Notes: a model not told the origin generated them from the letters alone. 64,000 nt of DNA from Microbispora sp. H13382 (GCF_014161445.1 NZ_JABBXA010000020.1:62001-126000), one strand, 5' to 3'. Counted from the stretch's first letter, positions 8,643 through 16,977 are shown. A program made the numbers and translations.

Positions 8643-8861
8643 GTGCGGAAAATCAGAGCTTTAGCCGTCGCCGGCGCCTTGGTCAGTGGGCTGGCAGTCG
8701 GCGCGAACGCCGGTCCCGCGCACGCCGATACGCTTCGTAACGTCTACTACTCCTCGTACGACTGCTATCGCTACGGGGACTACGGCGTCCAGAACCACCT
8801 TTGGACCTGGTATCGCTGTGATTACCAGTACAACCTGTGGTTCCTTTGGAGCGTCCCGTAG
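8643..8861 (+). CDS. small secreted aromatic-rich peptide
   Basis: A 72-residue protein with an N-terminal signal peptide ending near AHA at residues 26-28 and a mature chain of about 44 residues. The mature part is rich in Tyr and Trp and has two cysteines (SSYDCYRYG and WYRCDYQYN), which could form one disulfide. The GTG start is supported by a strong AAGGAGGGT ribosome site at 8632-8640, which makes the gene credible despite its size. A rho-independent-type hairpin follows. I recognise no family; an extracellular or envelope role is inferred from the signal peptide only. Confidence 0.65.
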   Translation: MRKIRALAVAGALVSGLAVGANAGPAHADTLRNVYYSSYDCYRYGDYGVQNHLWTWYRCDYQYNLWFLWSVP

Positions 8862-8904
8862 AAGTTCCTCCACGGCCGCGACCGAATTCAACGGCTCAGC
8901 TTCA

Positions 8905-8942
8905 CTGATCGCCGGGCGGAACGGATTCCCCCCGGCGATCAG
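8905..8942 (+). terminator. hairpin after the secreted peptide gene
   Basis: A perfect 12-bp stem, ctgatcgccggg / cccggcgatcag, with a 14-nt loop, 44 bp after the stop of the small secreted peptide gene. Confidence 0.6.
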
Positions 8943-9054
8943 CTCGTTCACCTGATGCTCATCGGACAGTGGCCCGGTCGCCGGCTGGTGCACTGACCGG
9001 CGAGTTCTTCACCAGATAGGTGGCCAAGGCTCCTCTGTCGTCCGGGCCGCCGCG

Positions 9055-9140
9055 CTGTTTACAAGCAAGATCGGCGATGTCCACCGGCGTCCACATTCGA
9101 CACGAGCACCTGTTCAGAAGGGCTGTCCGGGCTCGGCGAA
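9055..9140. mobile_element. relic left end of an older tRNA-Thr-targeted element
   Basis: The sequence ctgtttacaag at 9055-9065 matches the inner edge of the tRNA-Thr attachment repeat. What follows to about 9140 aligns with the element end just inside the left attachment site at 11405-11490 (roughly 70 percent by eye). The tRNA 3' portion itself is missing here. It looks like the end of an earlier or tandem integration, with the GH44 gene between the two ends. Confidence 0.55.
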
Positions 9141-9196
9141 GGTTCTCGCCAGCTGTGGAGTAGGGGGCGGGCCGACCGGTCACCTGAACGTTCAGG

Positions 9197-9234
9197 CCGG
9201 GAGGGGGCGGCCGACCAGGGCCGCTCCCTCCCGG
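9197..9234 (-). terminator. terminator of the GH44 gene
   Basis: A 16-bp stem with one mismatch (ccgggagggggcggcc at 9197-9212 against its complement at 9218-9234) and a short loop, ending 6 bp from the stop of the GH44 gene on the minus strand. Confidence 0.7.
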
Positions 9235-9240
9235 GAACCA

Positions 9241-10899
9241 TCAACGCCGATGCCCCGGCAAGACCAGCAGGGTGATCGAATTCGCCGGGTACGTCGCATT
9301 GACCCGGCCCTGGTGCACCTTGAGATCGTCACCGCGCACAATCGAGTTGAGATCAGCCGGGCTGTAGGTGAACCGCTGCGCCGTGGCGTTGCCGTGCAGT
9401 CCGGCGATCGACAACGGTGAGGTCAGCTCACCGCCGGTCTTGTTGATCACCATCAGGGTCAGCGCCTTGTCGCGCGAGCGCTGCGCCCCGTACACCGCCA
9501 GCCGCCCTTGATCGCTGCTGGCCGCCGACACGCTCACGTCGCCGAATCGGCTCCCCGCGCCGTCATAGTTGCGATACATCCGGAACGCGTAGGCGCCGGG
9601 CTGCGTCGGCTGGGGTTCGCCCCAGATGGTGGCGAGGTCGAGACCCTCGCGCCCGAAGATGCCGAGAACGTCGGCCTGCGCCAGGGCGCCGTTGATGTCG
9701 TCCAGCGCGCCCCAGTTGTACTCGGTGATCGCGGTCTTCGTGCCGGGGTAGTACTGCGCGACCCACTCCTTCATCTTGCGGATGAACTGCAGCGGCGGCG
9801 CGTTCACGCCCGTGGGGCCGATCCAGGACTCCTCGACGTACGTCGGGTCCCACAGCGAACGCGTGGACCGCAGCCGCCACGCGTTGGACTCGGGGTCCTT
9901 CCCGCCGTTGATCTGCGGGTAGTAGTGCTGGTCGAAGTAGTTGAGCATGCGCTTGCCGCCGTGTGCGTCGCTGTAGTCCTTCATGTTCTTCAGGAACCAC
10001 TGCGACAGGTTGAGCCCGCCGTGCGCGGCCGCGTCGGCGCCCGGCGCACATCCGTCCACCCCGGACGCGACCCACTCGCAGTATCCCCAGCCGGACGGGC
10101 CGAGCACCGCCGCGCTCGGGTCGGCGGCCTTGATGGCCGCGGCGGTCGCGGTGCTCTTGCTGCCCAGCTCGTCGTACGAGACCGCCTCGGGGTGCACGTC
10201 GCGGTGCGTGGCGTTCCACAACACCGGCTCGTTGTCGAGCTCGTAGATCGACACGCCGCCGCGCGCCGCCGCACCGAACTGGCTCACGAGATGCGACACC
10301 ATCTCGCCGTCGAACGAGGCGTCCACCGGGATCGAGGTGTCCTCAGGCACCGCCCCGGTGAGGTTCGCGTTGTTGAGCCTGCCGTTGCCGCAGCCGGCGT
10401 CCCACTGGTCGAATCCGTCCTGAGCGGGGAACCGGCTGGCGGGGAATCCGCAGGCGAACGGGTGCTGGGCGGGCGAGTCCTTGGCCACCCACCCGCTCAT
10501 CGGTACGGTGACGACCTGTTTGATGCCGCGGTCCCGGTTGGTCTTGACGAACGCCTCGACCGTGTTGTCGGGCCCGGCGACGATGTTCTCGAAGTACCAG
10601 TCGCTTCCCGTGTTGTAGGTGTGGTTCTTGAAGTTGTAACGCGTGCTCGCGTTGCCGCCCCAGCGCGCCACCGGCAGGCCAATCTCGGCGGCGAACGCCG
10701 GGTCGGCGCCGTTCATGCCGTAGATGTCCGGACTGATCGCGTGCCGGGCGGCGGACAGGTCCACCGACAACCCAGGACCCGCTGCGGCCACAGCCGGGTC
10801 CAGGGCCGCCTGGGCGGTCAATGTCCCCGCCACGAAGGACACCACTACGCCGAGCATCGTGGCCGATCGCAGCTTCCGCCGCCGTTGAGCACGCATCAT
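9241..10899 (-). CDS. secreted glycoside hydrolase family 44 beta-glucanase
   Basis: A 552-residue secreted glycosidase of family GH44, whose known members are endoglucanases and xyloglucanases. Residues 1 to about 37 are a long signal peptide with a basic RRRK stretch, ending near AQAALDPAVAAA. The acid/base is Glu224 in YELDNEPVLWN, followed by the family's HRDVHPEAVSYDE; the nucleophile is Glu393 in AITEYNWGALDD. The C-terminus is the beta-sandwich part of the family fold; no cellulose-binding module is present. The ATG at 10899 is chosen because GGGAG lies 5 bp upstream; an in-frame ATG at 10923 lacks a site. The gene is a single unit bounded by repeats resembling element ends, so it may be acquired cargo. 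Confidence 0.85.
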   Translation of the reverse strand: MMRAQRRRKLRSATMLGVVVSFVAGTLTAQAALDPAVAAAGPGLSVDLSAARHAISPDIYGMNGADPAFAAEIGLPVARWGGNASTRYNFKNHTYNTGSDWYFENIVAGPDNTVEAFVKTNRDRGIKQVVTVPMSGWVAKDSPAQHPFACGFPASRFPAQDGFDQWDAGCGNGRLNNANLTGAVPEDTSIPVDASFDGEMVSHLVSQFGAAARGGVSIYELDNEPVLWNATHRDVHPEAVSYDELGSKSTATAAAIKAADPSAAVLGPSGWGYCEWVASGVDGCAPGADAAAHGGLNLSQWFLKNMKDYSDAHGGKRMLNYFDQHYYPQINGGKDPESNAWRLRSTRSLWDPTYVEESWIGPTGVNAPPLQFIRKMKEWVAQYYPGTKTAITEYNWGALDDINGALAQADVLGIFGREGLDLATIWGEPQPTQPGAYAFRMYRNYDGAGSRFGDVSVSAASSDQGRLAVYGAQRSRDKALTLMVINKTGGELTSPLSIAGLHGNATAQRFTYSPADLNSIVRGDDLKVHQGRVNATYPANSITLLVLPGHRR

Positions 10900-11119
10900 C
10901 GACGCTCCCGTCAATCGATCCATCGGTCAACAATCGAGGAGCCTGACCGGATGCTTCACGCGAGTCAAGGCGCGGCAGTCGCGCGGAGGCGGGCGGCCAG
11001 GCGGTACCAAGAAATCTTGGCCACCCTGACTTGGTGCGTCTCCTGGTCAAGCCTTGGCCGCCCGGTAACGACCCGGCCGCGGTTCAAGAGGACAGCCTGA
11101 AAGTTGCACACAGCCCACG

Positions 11120-11330
11120 AATTCGGCCTCTCGACTGCACGGCGACCTGCAGATCGACTTCGTGGGCTGGGTGGACCTCGGTGGCGCACCTGTTCGGGAA
11201 TCGCACAGCGCTGCCGCCGCTGGGCGATCCGCCTCCGCCTCCTGCTCGTCAGCGGCCAGCGCATCGTCCCAGCTGTCGGGCAGGAACAACCGCCAGTTCA
11301 GCGCGGCCGAACGGTGTGGGTGGGCCGTTA
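11120..11330 (-). pseudogene. IS701-type transposase fragment
   Basis: On the minus strand from about 11328 the translation TAHPHRSAALNWRLFLPDSW resembles the conserved ALNWRLFLP block of IS701-family DDE transposases. After DDALAADEQEAEA the homology continues one frame over (RRQRCAIPEQVRHR), so the piece is frameshifted. No start, catalytic triad or terminal repeat is present; it is a remnant of about 200 bp next to the left attachment site. Confidence 0.55.
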
Positions 11331-11335
11331 GCAAG

Positions 11336-11366
11336 AGAGGCCCTCTCCACGGCGGAGAGGGCCTCT
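11336..11366 (-). terminator. hairpin beside the left attachment site
   Basis: A perfect 13-bp stem (agaggccctctcc / ggagagggcctct) with a 5-nt loop, 6 bp beyond the tRNA-derived repeat at 11373. Its place relative to the tRNA 3' half suggests it was once the terminator of the tRNA-Thr gene before the element inserted. Confidence 0.65.
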
Positions 11367-11372
11367 GAGATG

Positions 11373-11415
11373 GAGCCGCCTTGGGGAATCGAACCCCAGA
11401 CCTTCTTTTTACAAG
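11373..11415. repeat. left attachment site, tRNA-Thr 3' half
   Basis: A 43-bp copy of the 3' half of tRNA-Thr(UGU), from the acceptor stem to the anticodon loop, identical to 16853-16895 except at 11407 (t for g). Beyond 11415 the sequence no longer matches the tRNA. This is the displaced end expected when an element integrates by recombination in a tRNA gene. Confidence 0.88.
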
Positions 11416-11756
11416 CAAGATCGGGGATGTCCACAGGCATCCAGCGTTGACACAAACGCCTACTCAGAGGCGGTATCCGGCTTCCGAGATTCCAGCGATG
11501 TCCATGGTCGTCCAGGGCTGTTGTTAGCACCAGCGTTAGCAAGATCGCCCTTTATGGGACCGTAGGCGGTATCGGCGGTGGCCAGCGCCCACTCCAACAG
11601 CGCTACCACCTCTGCTGGACGCCCCAACGCGTAAAGGCTCGCCAGCCAGGTTCCTGAGCATCCGTGTGGATCCTTGTGGACAATTGTGAGCCTGCCCTGG
11701 GATCGTCACCACCAGGCCTTTACCTAAGGCTTTTCATCGTTCTACTCTTGATCGCC
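11416..11756. other. left inner end of the element, no gene seen
   Basis: This stretch of 341 bp has no supported gene. It carries the sequence shared with the 9055 relic (to about 11490) and two gttagca repeats at 11523 and 11535. The promoter of the metallopeptidase-like gene should lie at its right edge. Confidence 0.45.
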
Positions 11757-12518
11757 ATGAAACGGGTTCTGATCGTTCTTTCCGGCATAGTCGCCGCTAT
11801 GCTCCCCTACGGGACAGCCCACGCGTATCCGGTTAGAAACAACACGCTCACCGCCAATGCGATCTACAGCAGCGGCGCGCTCGACACCACTGAGTGTCCG
11901 GAGAAGCCCATCAAGCGGCGTAATGCGACGCTCGCCAAGTCGTACGTGAAGGCCGTCGTGAGCTGCCTCAACACCACATGGGCAGCCCAGTTCGAGAAGT
12001 CGGGCCAGTCATTCAGGGCCCCGAAGCTGAGGCTCGTCACCAAACCACCCGCCAAGTTCTGCGCGCTCAAGTGGGATCAGTCCGAGGAGGACGCGTACTA
12101 CTGCGACGAGACCGAAACGATCTTCATCGTGCTCAGCAACGACCTGCTCGACGACCCTTCCGACCTGTACCTCTTCAACCTGGTGAGCATGGAATACGGC
12201 CAGCACGTTCAGACGCTCACCGACATCTACAGCGAGTGGCAGGACATCGACTTCCGCAACAAGAAGGAGTACCACGAACACTCCCGCCGCTACACGTTGC
12301 AGTCCGACTGCTTCAGCGCCGCTTTTCTTGCGAGCGTCTGGAAATCCCTCGACCGCTCCTCGGCCGACTGGAAGCTGCTGCTCTCATACGCCAAGAACTG
12401 GACCGCCAAGGACCATGGGACGAGGACGAACATTGGTTACTGGATGAACCAGGGGTTCACCGCGGGCGACCTGGGGGCATGCAACACCTGGGCGGCATCC
12501 GCCAAGCGCGTGGCTTAA
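11757..12518 (+). CDS. exported neutral zinc metallopeptidase-like protein, active site degenerate
   Basis: A 253-residue protein with a signal peptide (cleavage near AHA-YPV, residue 23). The body resembles the YpfJ/neutral zinc metallopeptidase family: FVAL-type segments lead to VSMEYGQHVQTLTDIYSEW, which sits where the family has H-E-x-G-H-H. Here the first His is Met, while Glu and the later His remain, so peptidase activity is doubtful. Four or more cysteines could pair outside the cell. The ATG at 11757 begins the signal peptide; an in-frame GTG at 11664 is less likely. Codon use is less GC-biased than in the neighbouring core genes. It lies inside the integrated element. Confidence 0.6.
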   Translation: MKRVLIVLSGIVAAMLPYGTAHAYPVRNNTLTANAIYSSGALDTTECPEKPIKRRNATLAKSYVKAVVSCLNTTWAAQFEKSGQSFRAPKLRLVTKPPAKFCALKWDQSEEDAYYCDETETIFIVLSNDLLDDPSDLYLFNLVSMEYGQHVQTLTDIYSEWQDIDFRNKKEYHEHSRRYTLQSDCFSAAFLASVWKSLDRSSADWKLLLSYAKNWTAKDHGTRTNIGYWMNQGFTAGDLGACNTWAASAKRVA

Positions 12519-12637
12519 CCGACAGATGACCACGTGGGCCAGAGGTGGCGACGGACGCCTACCACGACGCCCAATGATCGTCGGCCACAACCACCCTCGG
12601 ACCAAGATTGTTTGCCCTGCAGCCAATCTCTCAGATC

Positions 12638-12683
12638 AACGGCGTCTGACCAAGGCACAGCACCTCGTCAGACGCCGTTTTTG
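12638..12683 (+). terminator. rho-independent terminator
   Basis: A 13-bp perfect stem, aacggcgtctgac (12638-12650) with its complement at 12667-12679, followed by a T run on the plus strand. It closes the metallopeptidase-like gene's transcript and sits just before the tRNA-Ser fragment. Confidence 0.75.
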
Positions 12684-12692
12684 AGCTGGGAG

Positions 12693-12748
12693 CGGAGAGC
12701 GTGGGATTCGAACCCGCGAGGAGCATCAAGCCCCTAGTGGTTTTCAAG
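12693..12748 (-). pseudogene. tRNA-Ser(UGA) 3' half
   Basis: Read on the minus strand, this has the anticodon-loop sequence cttgaaaacc, a variable arm, the T-loop ggttcgaatccc and the acceptor strand cgctctcc with discriminator G: the 3' half of a serine tRNA with a long variable arm. The 5' half is not present upstream. It is probably a second attachment-site scar inside the tRNA-Thr element. Confidence 0.75.
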
Positions 12749-12936
12749 AACACTATGGTTCCCACATCCACACCAGCTCTGACCTGCGCGTCAGCCTCCC
12801 GCGGAGGCATGGCCAAGGAAGATCATCCCGCACATATCCCGCAGTGGACCGGCGCTACCGATGTACGGCAAGCCGGTACAGGTGAGGTAACTGCGCTGGT
12901 TGCCTGTCCGCCGGCGTGTGAACCGCAGGAGTGTCA

Positions 12937-13182
12937 TCAGCTGGCGAATCCGTGGCGTCGCAGGTGCTCCAACGCGTCGAGCTGAGTTCGCGTCCACTCT
13001 GTGCAGACCGCCCAGTGCACAGGGGTTCCGTCCTCCTCTTCGAGTAGCACATCATGGTTGCCGACTCCGCCGCATGCCCCCGCTTCCCCATGCGTACTGC
13101 ACCGTCCAGCGGCCCCGTCCGTATCGTTGGGGAACCGGTTTGGGTCGTGGTCCCGAAAGATCTTGAGGATGGTGGATTTCAT
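12937..13182 (-). CDS. hypothetical small protein
   Basis: An 81-residue reading with no family I recognise. The C-terminal part (TRTQLDALEHLRRHGFAS) looks like a natural amphipathic helix and the composition is protein-like, but no good ribosome site precedes the ATG at 13182. It lies in the decayed element and may be a relic. Confidence 0.3.
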   Translation of the reverse strand: MKSTILKIFRDHDPNRFPNDTDGAAGRCSTHGEAGACGGVGNHDVLLEEEDGTPVHWAVCTEWTRTQLDALEHLRRHGFAS

Positions 13183-13467
13183 CTATCCACAGTCCAAGGG
13201 GTGATGCGGTCCGTCAATGGGCTGGGTAATCACGACCGTCCGCTTTTCAGGTGTAGCAGTCGCCCTGTCACCCATGGAAGACCTGGGGGACGAGGGTGAT
13301 CGACGGTGCCCATCGTGTGCGCGTGGTGGCCGACGTTGCCGTCACCGTTGCCGTCAGGCTCGCCCGCCTGCCTTTCTTTGGCCGTTGAGGTGGTGGGAGC
13401 CTTCCTGCAGAGCAGCTCAGGGCGTGGAGATAGGCCGTTGACTGAACGCGTTCTCGTCCCCGGTAAG

Positions 13468-13509
13468 CCGCGGCCGAGAGGAATCGAGCCTTAACCTACT
13501 GATCCGTAG
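13468..13509 (-). pseudogene. degenerate tRNA-Arg(ACG)-like 3' half
   Basis: On the minus strand ctacggatcag at 13509 downward matches the anticodon arm of actinobacterial tRNA-Arg(ACG). The match continues without gaps through the variable loop, T arm and acceptor strand, with about 8 changes in 42 positions judged against remembered tRNA sequence. It is a third tRNA 3' half in the same orientation as the Thr and Ser copies. Confidence 0.55.
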
Positions 13510-13968
13510 AGAAGGGCAGATGTCCCGTCAACATGCGACCGTCCTGCTCACGTGGTGATCACGAAGAGCCGGCATGCGATCTGGTGAGACGGCGTTGCTG
13601 TACGTGCTGCTGTACAACCCGCGCATCTCTGCAGCGCAGCATGCGGTCGCCGGCCCGTCAGCGCCTGCTCAGTCCCCGCAGCACCGGTAGCCCGGTGCCG
13701 GAGTCGAGCACGAGGCGGTCGCCAAGTGGTCGCGCCAGCGTGACGGTGATCGTAGCTGTCTTAAGGATGGCCGGGCACACCTCGGGTGACAGTGCTGCCA
13801 CTGCGGCGGAGGCGGTCTCGACTCCTACGGCGAGACCTGCCGCCACTGTGACGGGCTCGGCTTCTGCTGAAACCCGTCAGCGCCCCCGGCCTGGCCGTAC
13901 ATCCGCCAAGAGGCCTGCCAGGTCGGGGGCCATCCCTCCACCCCATCGAGTGAAAGGAGGTCTCCATC
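13510..13968. other. decayed region upstream of rep
   Basis: Almost 460 bp without a gene I can defend. On the plus strand 13793-13870 reads CCHCGGGG then ETCRHCDGLGFC and a stop, a zinc-knuckle-like pattern, but an in-frame stop lies at 13787 and no start is present, so it could be the tail of a broken small gene. The rep ribosome site is at its right edge. Confidence 0.4.
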
Positions 13969-15350
13969 GTGCCCGTAACATCCGCCAACGCACACGCCAT
14001 CCGCGGCGCCATCACCCGACTCAACAACCCTGACTGCTCCCGCTTCGCCTCCCAGATCCGCCACACGCGCGGCTGCCGACAGCCGATCCACCTGCGCGGC
14101 AAGGTCGAACACTGGGACAAGGCCACCGGGACCCTGCTGCACCGCTACAGCACCCGCCTCGAACCCGACGGCGTCCTGCGCGTCCCGTGCAAGACCCGCC
14201 GCGCCTCCCGCTGCCCCTCGTGCGCCGAGACCTACCGCGCCGACACCTACCACCTCATCCGCGCCGGCCTCGTCGGCGGCAAAGGCGTCCCCGCGTCGGT
14301 GACCGCGCACCCGTGCCTGTTCGTCACCCTCACCCCGCCGTCGTTCGGCCCGGTCCACACCCGCAGGCAGCACAACGGGAGCGTCCTGCCCTGCCACCCC
14401 CGCCGCGCCGCCGAAACCTGCCTCATGGGCGTGTCCTGTCCTGCACCGCCCGGCACGGGGCTGACGATGACTGCCTCGGCGAGCCGCTGTGCCCCGACTG
14501 CTACGACTACACCGGCTCGGTGCTGTTCAACGCGGTCGCGCCGCTGCTGTGGAAGCGCTTCGCCGACGCCCTTCGCCGGCACCTGGCCAAGCTCGGCGGC
14601 CTGACCCTGCGCGACATGCGTGACCAGCTCATCGTCTCCTTCGCCAAGGTCGCCGAATACCAGCGGCGCGGCGTCGTCCACCTGCACGCCGTGATCCGCC
14701 TCGACGGCCCGGCCGGACCCATCTCCCCGCCCCCAGCCTGGGCCACGCTCGACCTCCTCGGCCAAGCCGTACGGCACGCCGCCTCCGTGGTCACGGCCAA
14801 AGTGCCCGCCTACGACGACCAACCGGAACGCGTACTCCGCTGGGGCACCCAGCTCGACGCCCGCCCAATCGCCATGGACGGCGAGCTGACCGACCAGGCC
14901 GTTGCGGGCTACGTCGCCAAGTATGCGACTAAGGCCGCCGAATGCGTCGGCACCATCGACCGGCGCATCGTCCCCGGCGAGGACCTGGCCGCCCTGCCCG
15001 TCCGCGACCACGCCCGGCGGCTCATCGCCGAATGCGTCCGCCTCGGCGCCTTCGAGGAGTTGGCCGACCTCCGGGTGACTCAGTGGGCGCACATGCTCGG
15101 CTTCCGCGGCCACTTCTCCACCCGATCCCGCCGCTACCCCACCACCCTCGGCGACATCCGCGCCGACCGGCAGAACCACGCCCGCGACGAGGACAGCACC
15201 ACCGGCCGTCTGCCCCTCCTCGACGAGGACACCGTCCTCGTCGTCAGCGAATGGGAGTACGCCGGAAAGGGCTACTCCCCCGGTGACGCCCTCGTCGCAG
15301 CGCTCAACGGGTCGCCCATGCCGCCCTCGCCGTCACCGCTCGGACGGTGA
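13969..15350 (+). pseudogene. RepSA-like replication initiator, frameshifted
   Basis: The GTG at 13969 follows AAAGGAGG. The first frame gives a Cys-rich N-terminus (CKTRRASRCPSCAETYRADT, then HPCLFVTLTPPSFGPVH, the initiator's conserved FVTLT block). Near 14421 the homology moves to another frame, which continues CPDCYDYTGSVLFNAV, RGVVHLHAVIRLDG (the HxH metal motif of rolling-circle-type initiators) and GYVAKYATKAAE to the stop at 15350. Adding one base at gaaacctgcc|tcat restores one protein of about 460 residues with ETC-PHGR across the join, so a single-base deletion in a C run is the likely lesion. Replication of the excised element is thus probably lost unless this is a sequencing error. 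Confidence 0.78.
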
Positions 15351-15356
15351 CACGCG

Positions 15357-15542
15357 GTGACTCCGCTCCTCATGACCGTTACGGAAGCGGCGCAAGCGCT
15401 CGCGATCTCCCGGAGCAAGCTCTATCAGCTCCTCGCCTCCGGCGCGCTCGACTCCATCCGGATCGACGGTTCGCGCCGCATCCCCGTGTCCGCCCTCCAT
15501 GACTACATCGCCCGTCTCAGCACGAAGGAGGTTGCAGCATGA
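15357..15542 (+). CDS. xis: excisionase-type helix-turn-helix protein
   Basis: A 61-residue MerR-like DNA-binding protein of the excisionase family (TVTEAAQALAISRSKLYQLL for the helix-turn-helix, then RIDGSRRIPVSALHDYI). Such proteins bend attachment-site DNA and direct the integrase toward excision. The GTG at 15357 lies 6 bp after the rep stop, and the stop overlaps the integrase ATG (ATGA), the usual rep-xis-int arrangement. The gene itself looks intact. Confidence 0.85.
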   Translation: MTPLLMTVTEAAQALAISRSKLYQLLASGALDSIRIDGSRRIPVSALHDYIARLSTKEVAA

Positions 15543-16767
15543 CGACCACGCTCGTAACGAGTCCCGAGCCCGAAAAGCCACAGCGTAAGAAGAGCGCACC
15601 GAAACTGCGTGACGGCGTCATGAGGCGCGGGAGCACCTGGTCATACGTGATCCGGGTCAAGGACCCCGAGACCGGCGAGAGCAAACCCAAGTGGGTCGGC
15701 GGTTTCGCCACCGAAGACGAGGCCAAGGAGGCTCGCGACGAGGCGCGGGTCAGAGCCCGGCGCGGCGAATACATCGACCGGAACGCGATCACGGTTGCGG
15801 AGTACCTCGCCGAGTGGATCGAGGGCCACGCCGTAGAGGTCAAGCCGAGGACCCTCGCCGGCTATCGTGTGATGATTCGTCTCTACATCGAGCCGAACAT
15901 CGGGAAGATGCGGCTTCAGGCCGTACGGCCGGCCACTCTCACGAAGCTCTACCGGGAGCTATTGACCAGCGGTCGCAAGAACGGCAAGGGCCTCGCGCCG
16001 AACACCGTCAAGCATGTTCACACCGTCCTTCGGAAGGCCCTCGCGGACGCCGTCCTCGTTGACGAGATCCTTCCCAACAACCCTGCCGAACGCGCGAAGC
16101 TCCCGCGCGTCCAGCTCACCGAACCCGGCGGCGTGTGGACGCCCGCACAGCTCCGGCAGTTCCTCGACACGGCGAAGAGTCACCGGCTGTTCGCCTTCTT
16201 CCGCCTAGCGGCCTACAGCGGCGCCCGTCGCGGCGAACTGTGCAACCTCCGCTGGGCAGATGTCGACCTCGATGCACCGCAGATCCGCCTAACCGGTTCC
16301 TCGGCCGTGGTCGAGGGGGAAAGGATCGCGGGCACCACCAAGGGCGGCAGATCCCGCGTCGTGAGCATCGACGCCGAGACCGTCGAGATTCTGTGCGCGA
16401 TCACCGCAAGCGTCAGAACGCCGACCGGCTCCGGCTTGGCGAGTCGTGGGAAGGCACAGATGACTACGTATTCACGACCGGATGGGGCGAACCCATCTAT
16501 CCCGATACGGTCAGCTCGCTTATGCCCGTTCTGATCAAGGCGTACAACGACACGAAGCCCAAGAAACCCCTCCCCCGTGCTCGGCTTCATGATCTCAGGC
16601 ACCTGCACGCGACCACGCTCCTGCTCGCGGGCGTCCCGGTTCACGTCGTCGCGGCCCGCCTCGGCCACTCCGACCCGGCGATCACGCTCCGGGTGTACGC
16701 CCACGTGATCAGCGAGCAGATGGCGAGCGCGGCGGATGTCTTCGCCAACGCGATCAAGGCGGCGTAG
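15539..16767 (+). pseudogene. int: tyrosine recombinase integrase, frameshifted
   Basis: The ATG at 15539 follows AAGGAGG. The first frame holds the arm-binding domain (TWSYVIRVKDPETGESKPKW), the core-binding domain, the catalytic Arg in YSGARRGELCNLRW and the Lys in TKGGRSR. At about 16393-16397 the homology shifts frame and resumes RDHRKRQNADRLRLGESW. HDLRH (HxxR), LGHSDP (His) and the nucleophile region LRVYAHV follow, to the stop at 16767. The first frame ends at 16534 without the last three catalytic residues, so the enzyme as written is inactive. A two-base insertion or one-base loss would explain it. The gene ends 87 bp from the tRNA that it would have targeted. Confidence 0.8.
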
Positions 16768-16807
16768 GCCGCTGTTAGCAAGATCACGAAAATGTCCGGA
16801 CAAACAC

Positions 16808-16844
16808 AAGGCCCCTGACCGGGAATAACCTGGTCAGGGGCCTT
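16808..16844. terminator. bidirectional terminator between int and tRNA-Thr
   Basis: A perfect 13-bp stem (aaggcccctgacc / ggtcaggggcctt) with an 11-nt loop lies between the integrase stop and the tRNA 3' end. It can end both the plus-strand int transcript and the minus-strand tRNA. Confidence 0.75.
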
Positions 16845-16852
16845 ATGTACGA

Positions 16853-16895
16853 GAGCCGCCTTGGGGAATCGAACCCCAGACCTTCTGTTTACAAG
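16853..16895. repeat. right attachment site within tRNA-Thr
   Basis: The 3' half of the intact tRNA-Thr gene, matching 11373-11415 at 42 of 43 positions. Crossover must have occurred within this block, so the tRNA is kept functional by the element-borne 3' half. Confidence 0.85.
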
Positions 16896-16926
16896 ACAGA
16901 TGCTCTGCCGATTGAGCTAAGGCGGC
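16854..16926 (-). tRNA. tRNA-Thr(UGU)
   Basis: A 73-nt cloverleaf on the minus strand. The acceptor GCCGCC pairs with GGCGGC plus discriminator T. The D arm is AGCTCAATCGGCAGAGC, the anticodon stem TCTGT/ACAGA encloses loop CTTGTAA (anticodon TGT), and the T arm is CTGGGGTTCGATTCCCCAG. CCA is not encoded. It is the integration target of the neighbouring element. Confidence 0.95.
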
Positions 16927-16977
16927 CTGCTACCCAGACGAGTTTAGTGGGCCGAGGGCCCTACCGTCACGGTGAAA

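Larger units (their letters stand above)
11373..16895. mobile_element. decayed actinomycete integrative element in tRNA-Thr(UGU)
   Basis: A 5.5-kb segment bounded by the 43-bp attachment repeats. The right part has the rep-xis-int order next to an intact tRNA, which is the replication/integration module of pSAM2-like actinomycete integrative and conjugative elements. No FtsK-like transfer gene or spread gene is recognisable, and both rep and int carry a single frameshift, so the element appears immobile. The left part contains a degenerate metallopeptidase gene and two further tRNA 3' halves, so the segment is a composite of several events. The 12-mer gttagcaagatc occurs near both ends (11535-11546 and 16774-16785) and may be an integrase arm site. 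Confidence 0.8.

Noticed and set aside
9508-11100. A 530-codon plus-strand frame over the GH44 gene
   Set aside because: Antisense shadow; GH44 catalytic residues and a ribosome site support the minus strand.
13533-14033. A plus-strand frame before rep
   Set aside because: Ser/Arg-rich with no domain and overlapping the rep start in another frame; it looks like decayed sequence.
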